A stretch of DNA of 64,000 nt from Spirosoma arboris (GTDB lineage Bacteria; Bacteroidota; Bacteroidia; Cytophagales; Spirosomataceae), in the NCBI RefSeq assembly GCF_009754945.1, contig NZ_WPIN01000005.1, forward strand, positions 62,001 through 126,000, read 5' to 3'. Of the stretch, positions 35,523 to 43,527 are shown piece after piece. The notes under the pieces were generated by a model. That model saw only the letters and a program-made list of their open reading frames with translations. It was not told where the DNA came from and searched no databases. Made by a program: the position numbers and the translations under genes. Numbering within the stretch: position 1 is the first letter of the stretch; the number at the start of each line of letters is the position of its first letter.

Positions 35523-36176
35523 ATGATCTCTGTCCTAATTGCTGATAATCAGACATTGACACGAGAAGGTTTAGTCAACATCCTATCTACTACTCAAGAC
35601 ATATCTGTTACTGGTCAGGCGACTACGTCGTCAGAACTTATGCAACTGGTTGCCGACTTGAACCCGGATGTTATCCTTGTCGATACCCATTATTATGCAC
35701 ATTTTAGTGTATCTACATTAAAAGATATTCAGGCGCAGTCTGCATTAAAGAAGATTCTGGTTTTATCGAATAGCCATTCCAGAACTGAACTTCTCCAGTC
35801 GATCAATCAGGGAATCAGGAATCACGTATCCAAAGAATGTAGTCCGGAAGAATTAATTGATGCCATTCATGCCACCGCTAAAGGCGAAAAATTCCTTTGC
35901 ACAAAGACAGTAGAGCTTCTTTTGGACAACCAGCCCTTTACTCATCAGGAAGAAGAAGTCCCCTCCTTATCAGCTCGTGAAACCGAAATTGTCAACTTAA
36001 TCGCCGAGGGCAAAACGAATAAAGAAATTGCGGAAAGGCTCTTTTTAAGTATACATACCATAAAGACCCATCGGAAAAATATCATCAAAAAAATGGGCTT
36101 TACGTTCAAAAATGCCTCCGAACTCGTACTGACACTTAGCTCCTTAAATGACTTATCTTATTTAGACCTATTATAA
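35523..36176 (+). CDS. NarL/LuxR-type response regulator
   Basis: The protein is 217 aa. The receiver domain (1-120) has phospho-acceptor Asp54 in PDVILVDTHYY and Lys104 in HVSKECSPEEL; the acidic pocket is ADN rather than the usual DD, leaving one Asp (D8). The LuxR-type HTH (about 145-205) reads LSARETEIVNLIAEGKTNKE and LFLSIHTIKTHRKNIIKKMG. No kinase gene is next to it; the nearest histidine kinase in the window is at 47959. It lies 87 nt before the iron-uptake operon on the same strand and could regulate it, but that is only positional. Confidence 0.9.
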   Translation: MISVLIADNQTLTREGLVNILSTTQDISVTGQATTSSELMQLVADLNPDVILVDTHYYAHFSVSTLKDIQAQSALKKILVLSNSHSRTELLQSINQGIRNHVSKECSPEELIDAIHATAKGEKFLCTKTVELLLDNQPFTHQEEEVPSLSARETEIVNLIAEGKTNKEIAERLFLSIHTIKTHRKNIIKKMGFTFKNASELVLTLSSLNDLSYLDLL

Positions 36177-36178
36177 AT

Positions 36179-36196
36179 ATACCCCCGTGGGGGTAT
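36179..36196 (+). terminator. Short perfect hairpin after the response regulator
   Basis: ATACCCCC-GT-GGGGGTAT begins 2 nt after the stop codon. There is no clear T-run, so it may be an RNA 3' end stabiliser rather than an intrinsic terminator. Confidence 0.4.
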
Positions 36197-36204
36197 TGAT
36201 AGCC

Positions 36205-36239
36205 CTTATTTCGAGGTCTACTTTTGTGCCCGAAATAAG
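36205..36239 (+). promoter_or_regulatory. Promoter -7 element inside an inverted repeat, iron operon
   Basis: TACTTTTG (36219-36226) is an exact TAnnTTTG match 38 nt before the DUF4856 start. It is framed by CTTATTTCG (36205-36213) and CGAAATAAG (36231-36239), a perfect 9-bp inverted repeat with a 17-nt spacer. A repressor bound there would cover the promoter. Confidence 0.55.
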
Positions 36240-36263
36240 TTTTGTACATATCCAGAATTCATA

Positions 36264-37364
36264 ATGAAGCGATCTCTTCTAGCACTCAGCGCCTTTTCTG
36301 TAGTCCTATTACTTGCCGTAAGTTGCAAGGAAGAAAACCCCACCACTGTAGACGTAGTCCCAGTATACACTATACCAACGACTTACAACTTCACCAATGT
36401 CGATTTTTCAGAGTCAACCACTCGCCTGGGCATGGTGACGGAGATGTCAACGTTGATGAGAGGTGCTCTTACGGGTACTCTGGATGGAGACAAATTGAAA
36501 AACATGTTTACCAATACCAGCTCGCCTTTCTCAACTTCACTGACTTATAATACATCGGGCTTACAATTAAAGGATCAATGTTTTTCGCTGATGCAAACCG
36601 ATGCTCTCCGATTCATCGATAGCCTAGTGGCGGTTAGTAAAACGGGCAACGTAGCTAGCCGAGGTGTAGCGGGTGTAGGAACTAGTTCGGCGAACGCAGC
36701 AACTAAATACGCGTTAACGGCAACCGGAGTAAACTACGCGCAGGTCTTTAATAAAACCATGATGGGTGGATTGATCTGCTACCAGATTGTGAATAATTAC
36801 ATGACTGCGGCCGCCAATAATTCGCTCGACAACACTACAGTAACCACGGGAAAAGGAACGGCACTAGAACATGCCTGGGATCTGGCGTTTGGTTATTGGG
36901 GTGTTCCTATCGACTTCCCGACCAATAAAACGGGTGCTAAATTATGGGGTAGCTACACAACTCAGGTCGATTCGGGCTATCATGCCAATAAGATATTCAT
37001 GGATGCTTTCCTGAAAGGCCGGGCTGCTATCAGCAACAAGGACACCAAAACTTATCAAGATCAGGCAACGATCCTCATGCAAGGATTTGAGCGAGTTGTC
37101 GGGGCAGCCGCACTTCAGGAAGTGAAAGAAATTAAAGAATCGTTGAACGACAACATCGCTAGAAACAGCCGCCTTTCTGAATGCTATGGGTTTGTGTACT
37201 CCTTGAAATACAACCCAAAACGCAAAATCACCGATGCGCAAATCGACGCTATACTGGCTTTATTTCCTAAAAACTTCTACGACCTGACCTTGACGGATGT
37301 AAACAACATCAGAGATGCCATTGCCAAACAGTATGACTTTGATTCAGTAAAAGACATACTGTAA
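36264..37364 (+). CDS. DUF4856 lipoprotein, first gene of iron-uptake operon
   Basis: The protein is 366 aa with a lipoprotein signal (MKRSLLALSAFSVVLLLAVSC; lipid on the Cys of AVSC). The body matches DUF4856: LRGALTGTLDGDKLKNMFTN-like region near residue 70, LEHAWDLAFGYWGVPIDFPT at about 200, and LSECYGFVYSLKYNPKRKI near the end. Members occur beside imelysins and TonB receptors in Bacteroidota and are thought to bind or present iron at the cell surface; biochemical function is unproven. A hairpin separates it from the next gene, which may lower expression of the rest relative to this one. Confidence 0.88.
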   Translation: MKRSLLALSAFSVVLLLAVSCKEENPTTVDVVPVYTIPTTYNFTNVDFSESTTRLGMVTEMSTLMRGALTGTLDGDKLKNMFTNTSSPFSTSLTYNTSGLQLKDQCFSLMQTDALRFIDSLVAVSKTGNVASRGVAGVGTSSANAATKYALTATGVNYAQVFNKTMMGGLICYQIVNNYMTAAANNSLDNTTVTTGKGTALEHAWDLAFGYWGVPIDFPTNKTGAKLWGSYTTQVDSGYHANKIFMDAFLKGRAAISNKDTKTYQDQATILMQGFERVVGAAALQEVKEIKESLNDNIARNSRLSECYGFVYSLKYNPKRKITDAQIDAILALFPKNFYDLTLTDVNNIRDAIAKQYDFDSVKDIL

Positions 37365-37401
37365 ACAATGGTTAGTCGATTACATTGACGCTCAACAACT
37401 A

Positions 37402-37436
37402 AACCATCCACACCAGTCTGCCGTGGATGGTTTTCT
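37402..37436 (+). terminator. Attenuator-like hairpin between DUF4856 and imelysin genes
   Basis: AACCATCCAC (37402-37411) pairs with GTGGATGGTT (37423-37432), followed by TTCT. The short T-run suggests partial termination inside the operon. Confidence 0.55.
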
Positions 37437-37455
37437 ACCATAAAAACGACCCGAA

Positions 37456-38574
37456 ATGCGTACATTCATTCTTGTAGCCTTAGCCGCAACCGGACTTGCT
37501 CTTGGATCTCAGTCCTGTTCAAAATCCAGTGATGATCAGGCCCCAGCGGCCACTTCATTTGATCGGAAGGCTATGTTGACCAACCTGAGTACCAATCTTA
37601 TTCTTCCGGCCTATACATCCTTTCAGACCACGGCGGTCAATCTGGATGCAGCGGTCACAGCCTTTAACACCACTCCTGATGCGGCCAAACTAACAGCCCT
37701 CCAGTCGGCGTTTCAAGCAGCTTACAAACAGTGGCAGGCAACATCGGCCTATGGATTTGGGCCAGCAGATCAGGCAAATTTGCGCGTCAACACAAACACC
37801 TACCCTGCTGATGTCGCTCAGATCAATACGAATATCAGTTCAGGAACGTACAATCCGACGCTTTTGGCCAACCTGGCAGCAAAGGGACTTCCAGCACTTG
37901 ATTATTTACTGTTTGGCGTAGGTACTGATAACAACGCTATCCTCCAACAATATACCACCGATAGTAAAGCCGCAAATCGGAAAACGTATCTGGCAGCCTT
38001 ATCTACCGAACTAAAAACGAATATAACTACCGTGGTAAACGCCTGGAATTCGGGTTATACCGCTACGTTTCTCAATGCGACAGGAACCGATGTTGGAAGT
38101 TCTACAGGTCAGTTAGTCAATCAATTGGATTATGACGTCGATGTGTTCAAAAACTACGAAATAGGTATTCCTGCTGGCGTGCAATCGATGGGGACAGCTT
38201 ACCCGGAAAAAGTGCAGGCGTATTATTCTAAAATGTCGGTACAACTGGCGTTACTACACATTCAGGCTCTTCAAAACATTTACCTGGGGAAAAGTGCACA
38301 GGGAGATGGTCTGGGATTTGACGATTACTTAACGCAGATAGGTGCTAAATCCAGCAGTGGTGGTTCACTAAACGATGTGATCAAAGCGCAGTTTGCCACG
38401 GCCACAGCCAAGTTGCAAACACTGACCGATCCGCTGTCGGATAACATCAAAACCAATCAGGGAGCTGTTACAGCTACGTACACCGAACTACAAAAGCTCC
38501 TCGTACTACTCAAAACAGATATGACCTCATCCTTGGGCATTCTGATAACCTACGGCGATAACGACGGCGATTAA
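37456..38574 (+). CDS. Imelysin-like (M75-type) iron-uptake lipoprotein
   Basis: The protein is 372 aa with a lipoprotein-type signal (MRTFILVALAATGLALGSQS then Cys). It is a helical imelysin: AYKQWQATSAYGFGPADQAN near residue 95, GLPALDYLLFGVG near 145, and helical repeats to the end. Imelysins (IrpA, EfeM, IPI) take part in periplasmic or surface iron uptake. The usual GxHxxE motif is GLPALD here, so the His and Glu that could bind metal are Pro and Asp; other Bacteroidota homologues share this form as far as I recall. It is the second gene of the operon, 4 nt before the HTTM gene. Confidence 0.88.
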   Translation: MRTFILVALAATGLALGSQSCSKSSDDQAPAATSFDRKAMLTNLSTNLILPAYTSFQTTAVNLDAAVTAFNTTPDAAKLTALQSAFQAAYKQWQATSAYGFGPADQANLRVNTNTYPADVAQINTNISSGTYNPTLLANLAAKGLPALDYLLFGVGTDNNAILQQYTTDSKAANRKTYLAALSTELKTNITTVVNAWNSGYTATFLNATGTDVGSSTGQLVNQLDYDVDVFKNYEIGIPAGVQSMGTAYPEKVQAYYSKMSVQLALLHIQALQNIYLGKSAQGDGLGFDDYLTQIGAKSSSGGSLNDVIKAQFATATAKLQTLTDPLSDNIKTNQGAVTATYTELQKLLVLLKTDMTSSLGILITYGDNDGD

Positions 38575-38578
38575 GGGC

Positions 38579-39946
38579 ATGGCCACCTCAGTAAAGGAGA
38601 AACTCAGCTCCTTTTTTATTGGACAACAGCATATTGCTCCCCTGGCCGTCTTTCGGATAGCCTTCGGGAGCATTATGCTATTGAGCACAATTCGTTTTGC
38701 GCTGAAAGGGTGGGTATATGCTTTCTATATCAAACCGCAGTTTCATTTCACCTTTTATGGGTTTGATGGCGTAAAGCCACTCGGTGCAACAGGCATGTAT
38801 AGTTTGTTTGGGTTGCTCATAATTTCTTCCCTGTTAATCACTATAGGCCTGTTTTACCGAGTAGCTATCCTGACTTTTTTCCTGTGTTTTACGTACGTGG
38901 AGCTAATTGACAAAACCACGTATCTCAATCATTATTATTTCGTTAGCATCCTTTCGTTTCTGCTGATCCTGGTCCCGGCTCATCGTTATTTCTCCGTTGA
39001 TGTTTTACGAAAACCTCGGCTTGCTGTTACGCAGGTTCCCGCATGGACGATCAATCTGTTTAAACTTCAGCTGCTACTCGTCTATTTTTTTGCGGGCCTG
39101 TCCAAACTCAATTACGACTGGCTCATAGCTGCGCTTCCACTCAAAATATGGTTGCCAGCCAACAGTCACCTGCCCATTATCGGTTCATTACTGACGCAAC
39201 TGTGGGTAGCCTACGCATTCAGTTGGTTTGGAGCTTTGTTTGATTTAGGAATCGGCTTTTTTCTGCTCTGGGAAAAAACCAGAAAGCCCGCTTATGCCTT
39301 TGTTGTGCTCTTTCATCTGGCTACTGGCATACTTTTTAAAATTGGGATGTTCCCCTACATCATGATTGCCGTAACGCCGATTTTCTTTTCTGAACGCACG
39401 CACTTACAGATCATTGATTTTCTCAGGAAACTCCTACCGGAATGGGGCATTCGTTCAAGAGAAACCAGGCGCATTTACCAAATGCCGGTCGTTCAGCAAA
39501 AGTTAATCTGGGCAGTATTGGGGCTTCATTTTACGATTCAACTGCTGCTTCCTTTCCGCCTTTTATTGTATCCCGGAAAATTATACTGGACTGAAGAAGG
39601 CTACCGTTTTTCGTGGCGGGTGATGCTGATGGAGAAAGGAGGCACGGCTTTTTTCTATGTAAAAGACCCTACAACCGGCAGACAAACCGAAGTCGTCAAC
39701 GCACAATACCTGACCAGTTTGCAGGAAAACATGATGGCTACTCAGCCAGATATGATCCTTCAATATGCCCATTTTCTCGCCAGAGAATATGAGCAAAAAG
39801 GAATCAAAAACCCTATTGTAACCGCCGAAAGCTACGTAACGCTAAATGGAAGTGGCAGTAGGCTCTACATCGACAGTACCATTAATCTGGCAAACGAGGA
39901 AGAGACCTTTGATCACAAACGGTGGATTCTTCCATTTCGCCAATAA
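38579..39946 (+). CDS. HTTM-domain membrane protein
   Basis: The protein is 455 aa. It starts 4 nt after the imelysin stop, so the two are translationally close. The first 300 residues hold several membrane helices with HTTM (vitamin-K-dependent carboxylase-like) features: APLAVFRIAFGSIMLLSTIR, LLVYFFAGLSKLNYDWL, PLKIWLPANSHLPIIG and LFHLATGILFKIGMFPYIMI. The C-terminal domain (from about 330: RLLLYPGKLYWTEEGYRFSW) is soluble. In Bacteroidota such genes regularly sit between imelysin-type lipoproteins and a TonB receptor, but the reaction here is not known. The C-terminal coding end is 5 nt from the receptor gene. Confidence 0.88.
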   Translation: MATSVKEKLSSFFIGQQHIAPLAVFRIAFGSIMLLSTIRFALKGWVYAFYIKPQFHFTFYGFDGVKPLGATGMYSLFGLLIISSLLITIGLFYRVAILTFFLCFTYVELIDKTTYLNHYYFVSILSFLLILVPAHRYFSVDVLRKPRLAVTQVPAWTINLFKLQLLLVYFFAGLSKLNYDWLIAALPLKIWLPANSHLPIIGSLLTQLWVAYAFSWFGALFDLGIGFFLLWEKTRKPAYAFVVLFHLATGILFKIGMFPYIMIAVTPIFFSERTHLQIIDFLRKLLPEWGIRSRETRRIYQMPVVQQKLIWAVLGLHFTIQLLLPFRLLLYPGKLYWTEEGYRFSWRVMLMEKGGTAFFYVKDPTTGRQTEVVNAQYLTSLQENMMATQPDMILQYAHFLAREYEQKGIKNPIVTAESYVTLNGSGSRLYIDSTINLANEEETFDHKRWILPFRQ

Positions 39947-39951
39947 ACAGA

Positions 39952-42384
39952 ATGAACAAAAACGGTATCTTATTTTTCTTACTTCTAACGACTAGTAGCT
40001 TGAGCATAATGGCACAAACCGTTACGCTCAAGGGGCACATAAAAACAGCATCGGGAGAAGGAATACCCAGTGCCTCTATTGTGTTACAAAACACTGATTT
40101 TGCTACGGTCTGCGACTCCTCGGGAGACTATCGGTTACGGCGCATTAAAACCGGCACTTACACGCTTGAAGTGTCTGCCATCGGCTACAAGCCACAAACC
40201 CGATCGCTTGACATTCACGAGAATTTGACTCTCAATCTGGTATTGGAGGAATCTGTCCAACAACTGAATGCAGTCAGTGTCAATGCCGAACGGGCAAAAA
40301 CATTTGGCATCACTCGCTTACGAGCGATAGAGGGTACAACGATCAATGCGGGCAAGAAAAGCGAAGTGATCGTACTGGATGACATAACCGCCAATAAGGC
40401 AACCAATAACAGTCGGCAGATATACGCCAAAGTCGCCGGGCTCAATATCTGGGAGAACGATGGAGCCGGTATCCAGCTAGGTATCGGCGGTCGCGGGCTG
40501 AACCCGAATCGGGTAACGAATTTCAATACCCGACAAAATGGCTACGATATGAGTGCCGATGCACTGGGTTATCCCGAAAGTTACTACTCCCCTCCTGCCG
40601 AGCTGACCAGCCGCATTGAGATTCTGCGGGGTGCTTCTTCTTTACAGTATGGAACCCAATTCGGGGGGCTCATTAACTTCAAATTGAAAGAAGGAGCGGC
40701 CAATAAACCTATAGAAGTAACCTCGCGGGAAACTGTCGGGTCGTGGGGATTTTTCAATACAACCAACAGTATTGGTGGCACCGTGAAGAAAGTACAGTAC
40801 TATACCTTCTTTCAGCATAAGTCAGGAAATGGCTGGCGCCCGAATGCCGAATTCAACGTCAATACGGCTTATGGTTCAGCGACCTACACCGTTAATCCAA
40901 AGTTGGCATTGACGTTTCAGTATACATACATGCATTATCTGGCTCACCAGCCCGGTGGCCTCACCGATGCCGAGTTTGCGATTGATGCGCATCAATCGGT
41001 GCGGGCGCGTAACTGGTTCAAGGTCAACTGGAATTTGGGGGCTATGCTGTTGGATTATCAGATCAACGAGAACCTGAGATTTAATTCCCGTTTTTTTGGG
41101 CTATCTGCCGGACGGTATGCGCTCGGCAATCTGGATTACATTAACCGGCTCGATCCTGGCACTCCCCGAGATTTGTATAAGGATAATTACACGAATTATG
41201 GCAATGAAAGCCGGTTGTTGTATACGTATAAGCTGAAAGGTAATCCCCAGAATCTGCTGCTGGGCGTTCGCTACTATAAAGGATTTACCGACCGTCGGCA
41301 AGGGCTCGGCAACAGCGGCTCGACCGGCACTACCTCCGACTTTGATTTTGTCAATTCAGACGCCTACGCCTATTCCAAATACAACTTCCCGAATTACAAT
41401 GTCGCTTTGTTCGCGGAAAACATAGTCCGGCTAAATTCCAAATTAAGTATTATCCCAGGTGTCCGATTTGAAAATATCATTACGAAAGCAGACGGTTTTT
41501 ATTCGCTAATTAATAAAGATCAGGCGGGCAACATCATTTTCAATCAGCAGATACAGGAGACGAAAAACAACACGCGCCATTTTCTGATAGGTGGCATTGG
41601 CCTAAGTTATTTACAGAGTCAGGGTTTGCAGGTTTACGCCAACATTTCGCAGAATTATCGGGCTATTAATTTCAATGATATACGTTCCGTCAATCCGAAT
41701 ATTCAGGTAGATCCAAACTTGCAGGATGAGCGAGGTTATTCGGCAGATCTGGGTATTCGAGGCAATCTGGCGGGTCTGTTTAATTACGATGTGAGTCTAT
41801 TTACAATCAACTACGCCAATCGCATTGGAACCGTGCAAAAGTCTGATCCCGTCTCATTTAATATCTATCGCTATCGGACCAATGTGTCTCAATCCCGGAG
41901 TCTAGGTCTGGAGTCGTTTGCGGAGCTGGAATTGCTGCATTTCATCGACAAACAGTATAGTAAGGCCCGGCTTTCGGTGTTTACCAACCTGGCCCTGATT
42001 AATGCACGCTACATTAATAGCGACGAACCTGCTTACCGAAACAAAAAAGTAGAGTTGGCTCCCGACGTGATTTTTAAAACTGGCCTCTCCTATCAGCGTA
42101 AGCGGTTTTCAGCTACCTATCAGCTAGCTTATACCAGTGACCAGTTTACAGATGCGACCAATGCTGTTTTTACAGCCAATGCCATCGATGGATTGGTGCC
42201 AGCCTATACGGTTATGGATCTTTCGGGGGAATACAAACTGAGTCGGATTTTTGCGCTGCAAGGCTCGATCAACAATCTGGCTAATGCCCGCTATTTCACC
42301 CGGCGCGCCGACAGTTATCCTGGCCCAGGCATCATCCCTGCCGATGCCCGCAGCTTTTTTCTGACGGTACAGGTAAAATTATAA
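39952..42384 (+). CDS. TonB-dependent outer-membrane receptor (probable iron chelate)
   Basis: The protein is 810 aa from MNKNGILFFLLLTTSS at 39952; the earlier ATG at 39922 overlaps the HTTM gene. A signal peptide (ending SIMAQ) is followed by a carboxypeptidase-regulatory-like domain (VTLKGHIKTASGEGIPSASI to about residue 100). Next are the plug (NSRQIYAKVAGLNIWENDG, RIEILRGASSLQYGTQFGG) and a 22-strand barrel ending FFLTVQVKL with the usual terminal aromatic/hydrophobic strand. No N-terminal signalling domain is present, so it is not a FecA-type transducer. With its DUF4856, imelysin and HTTM partners it is likely to import a ferric chelate using TonB energy. Confidence 0.93.
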   Translation: MNKNGILFFLLLTTSSLSIMAQTVTLKGHIKTASGEGIPSASIVLQNTDFATVCDSSGDYRLRRIKTGTYTLEVSAIGYKPQTRSLDIHENLTLNLVLEESVQQLNAVSVNAERAKTFGITRLRAIEGTTINAGKKSEVIVLDDITANKATNNSRQIYAKVAGLNIWENDGAGIQLGIGGRGLNPNRVTNFNTRQNGYDMSADALGYPESYYSPPAELTSRIEILRGASSLQYGTQFGGLINFKLKEGAANKPIEVTSRETVGSWGFFNTTNSIGGTVKKVQYYTFFQHKSGNGWRPNAEFNVNTAYGSATYTVNPKLALTFQYTYMHYLAHQPGGLTDAEFAIDAHQSVRARNWFKVNWNLGAMLLDYQINENLRFNSRFFGLSAGRYALGNLDYINRLDPGTPRDLYKDNYTNYGNESRLLYTYKLKGNPQNLLLGVRYYKGFTDRRQGLGNSGSTGTTSDFDFVNSDAYAYSKYNFPNYNVALFAENIVRLNSKLSIIPGVRFENIITKADGFYSLINKDQAGNIIFNQQIQETKNNTRHFLIGGIGLSYLQSQGLQVYANISQNYRAINFNDIRSVNPNIQVDPNLQDERGYSADLGIRGNLAGLFNYDVSLFTINYANRIGTVQKSDPVSFNIYRYRTNVSQSRSLGLESFAELELLHFIDKQYSKARLSVFTNLALINARYINSDEPAYRNKKVELAPDVIFKTGLSYQRKRFSATYQLAYTSDQFTDATNAVFTANAIDGLVPAYTVMDLSGEYKLSRIFALQGSINNLANARYFTRRADSYPGPGIIPADARSFFLTVQVKL

Positions 42385-42393
42385 TTAAATAAA

Positions 42394-42420
42394 ATTTATT
42401 TTTAACAATTCTAAATAAAT
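42394..42420. promoter_or_regulatory. AT-rich inverted repeat upstream of the small-protein/ferritin pair
   Basis: ATTTATTT (42394-42401), an 11-nt spacer and AAATAAAT (42413-42420). It lies just upstream of the -7 element at 42431 and between iron genes, so an iron-responsive repressor site is possible. In so AT-rich a stretch the repeat could be chance. Confidence 0.35.
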
Positions 42421-42430
42421 CTTATTTGCT

Positions 42431-42438
42431 TATATTTG
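42431..42438 (+). promoter_or_regulatory. Candidate -7 promoter element
   Basis: TATATTTG matches TAnnTTTG exactly, 20 nt before the ATG at 42458. Confidence 0.55.
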
Positions 42439-42457
42439 CTTTGTCATTTCACAAAAT

Positions 42458-42823
42458 ATGGAAAGTACCGTACCAGTCTCCTATCAGTTAGTCTTTAAAA
42501 CCGATAAAGGCACAGTGTATCAATGCGACCGGACGAACCGGCTTATCTTATCGTTTTGGGGAACGCATACACCCCTGTCAGCCCGCGACTTTTCACAGTT
42601 TCGGCGCATGGTTCAGACGGTGAATATCCATCAAATGGCCCTCAGCACCGAGGCCGCCGATGAGGTGGAAATTTTTACCCTACCCCGATTGGATCGTTGC
42701 TACGTATTGACCCTTTGTGAAATTCTTCATCTTCGTGAGCTGCTCAACGGAGCTGCTTTTACACTTGAGCTAAACAGTTTGTTGCGTGAATGTGGGTGTT
42801 CAACCCTTTCTGATGCAGCATAA
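42458..42823 (+). CDS. Conserved small protein (DUF6686-like), unknown function
   Basis: The protein is 121 aa, cytoplasmic, with no signal peptide or membrane segment. Visible features are GTVYQCDRTNRLILSFWGTH, DFSQFRRMVQTVNIHQMALS, LPRLDRCYVLTLCEILHLRE and a C-terminal LLRECGCSTLSDAA, so four Cys in total with a CGC near the end. It resembles a family of short Bacteroidota proteins that lie near iron-uptake and ferritin genes. A terminator follows, so it is probably a single-gene transcript with its own promoter. I cannot assign a biochemical role. Confidence 0.75.
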   Translation: MESTVPVSYQLVFKTDKGTVYQCDRTNRLILSFWGTHTPLSARDFSQFRRMVQTVNIHQMALSTEAADEVEIFTLPRLDRCYVLTLCEILHLRELLNGAAFTLELNSLLRECGCSTLSDAA

Positions 42824-42851
42824 GCTATTTTAGAAACCGTCTAATTATTAG

Positions 42852-42878
42852 CCGTTTCGTACCACGAAACGGTTTTTT
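42852..42878 (+). terminator. Rho-independent terminator
   Basis: CCGTTTCGT (42852-42860), loop ACC, ACGAAACGG (42864-42872), then six T. It ends the small-protein transcript and shows that the ferritin start must lie downstream. Confidence 0.92.
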
Positions 42879-42918
42879 GCTGTTCTTTGGGGTATCAATT
42901 TTTGCATACATAAACGCC

Positions 42919-43455
42919 ATGAAAGATTTAGCAAGACTCCGCACATTGATTAAAGAGCCCGTCGAACTGGTTTTGAATCAACAGATACAAATGGAACTGG
43001 TATCATCGTCTAAGTATCTGGCGATGGCGGGCTGGTGTGATCGCAATGGTTATGACTATAGCGCAGGATTTTTCTACAAGCAGTCGGAAGAAGAGCGGAA
43101 GCATGCCATGAAGATCTTCCATTACCTATGCGATCAGGGAGGAACGGCCTATACACCCGAAGTGCCAGCTGTTCCCCAGGAATTCGATACACTCCGGTCG
43201 GTTTTTGAGAATGTACTCGATCAGGAAATTGCGGTGACCGACTCGATTAATCGGGTTATTGGTGTTTGCCGTCGTGAAGGTGACTACGCCACCGAAGAGC
43301 TGATGAAATGGTACGTTAAAGAGCAGGTTGAAGAAGAATATATAGCCCGGCGTTGCCTGGAACTGATTGATCAAATTCCGGCCGATCAGATCTATTATTT
43401 AGACAAAAAACTCGCCAGCGTTACCTATGACCAAAACCCATTCGAAAACGAATAA
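42919..43455 (+). CDS. Ferritin (bacterial non-haem type)
   Basis: The protein is 178 aa from MKDLARLRTLIKEPVELVLN at 42919; the in-frame ATG at 42877 is in the T-run of the terminator. It is a four-helix bundle with ferroxidase residues visible at Glu26 (QMELVSSSKYLAMAGW), Tyr33, Glu59 and His62 (EEERKHAMKI), and the later LDQEIAVTDSINRV. It oxidises Fe2+ and stores it as ferric mineral in a 24-mer. Its place after an iron-import operon gives import and storage side by side. Length agrees with FtnA-like ferritins; no haem-binding Met of bacterioferritin is evident. Confidence 0.95.
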   Translation: MKDLARLRTLIKEPVELVLNQQIQMELVSSSKYLAMAGWCDRNGYDYSAGFFYKQSEEERKHAMKIFHYLCDQGGTAYTPEVPAVPQEFDTLRSVFENVLDQEIAVTDSINRVIGVCRREGDYATEELMKWYVKEQVEEEYIARRCLELIDQIPADQIYYLDKKLASVTYDQNPFENE

Positions 43456-43471
43456 GTCACACTACATATTC

Positions 43472-43511
43472 AATGAAAAAAGGGTAGCTAACCAGCTACC
43501 CTTTTTTCATT
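43472..43511. terminator. Bidirectional terminator, ferritin / VWA operon
   Basis: An 18-bp stem, AATGAAAAAAGGGTAGCT (43472-43489) with AGCTACCCTTTTTTCATT (43494-43511) and loop AACC. A- and T-tracts on both sides allow termination for the plus-strand ferritin and the minus-strand operon, which ends at 43528. Confidence 0.92.
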
Positions 43512-43527
43512 GCACAATTATCTGCTG

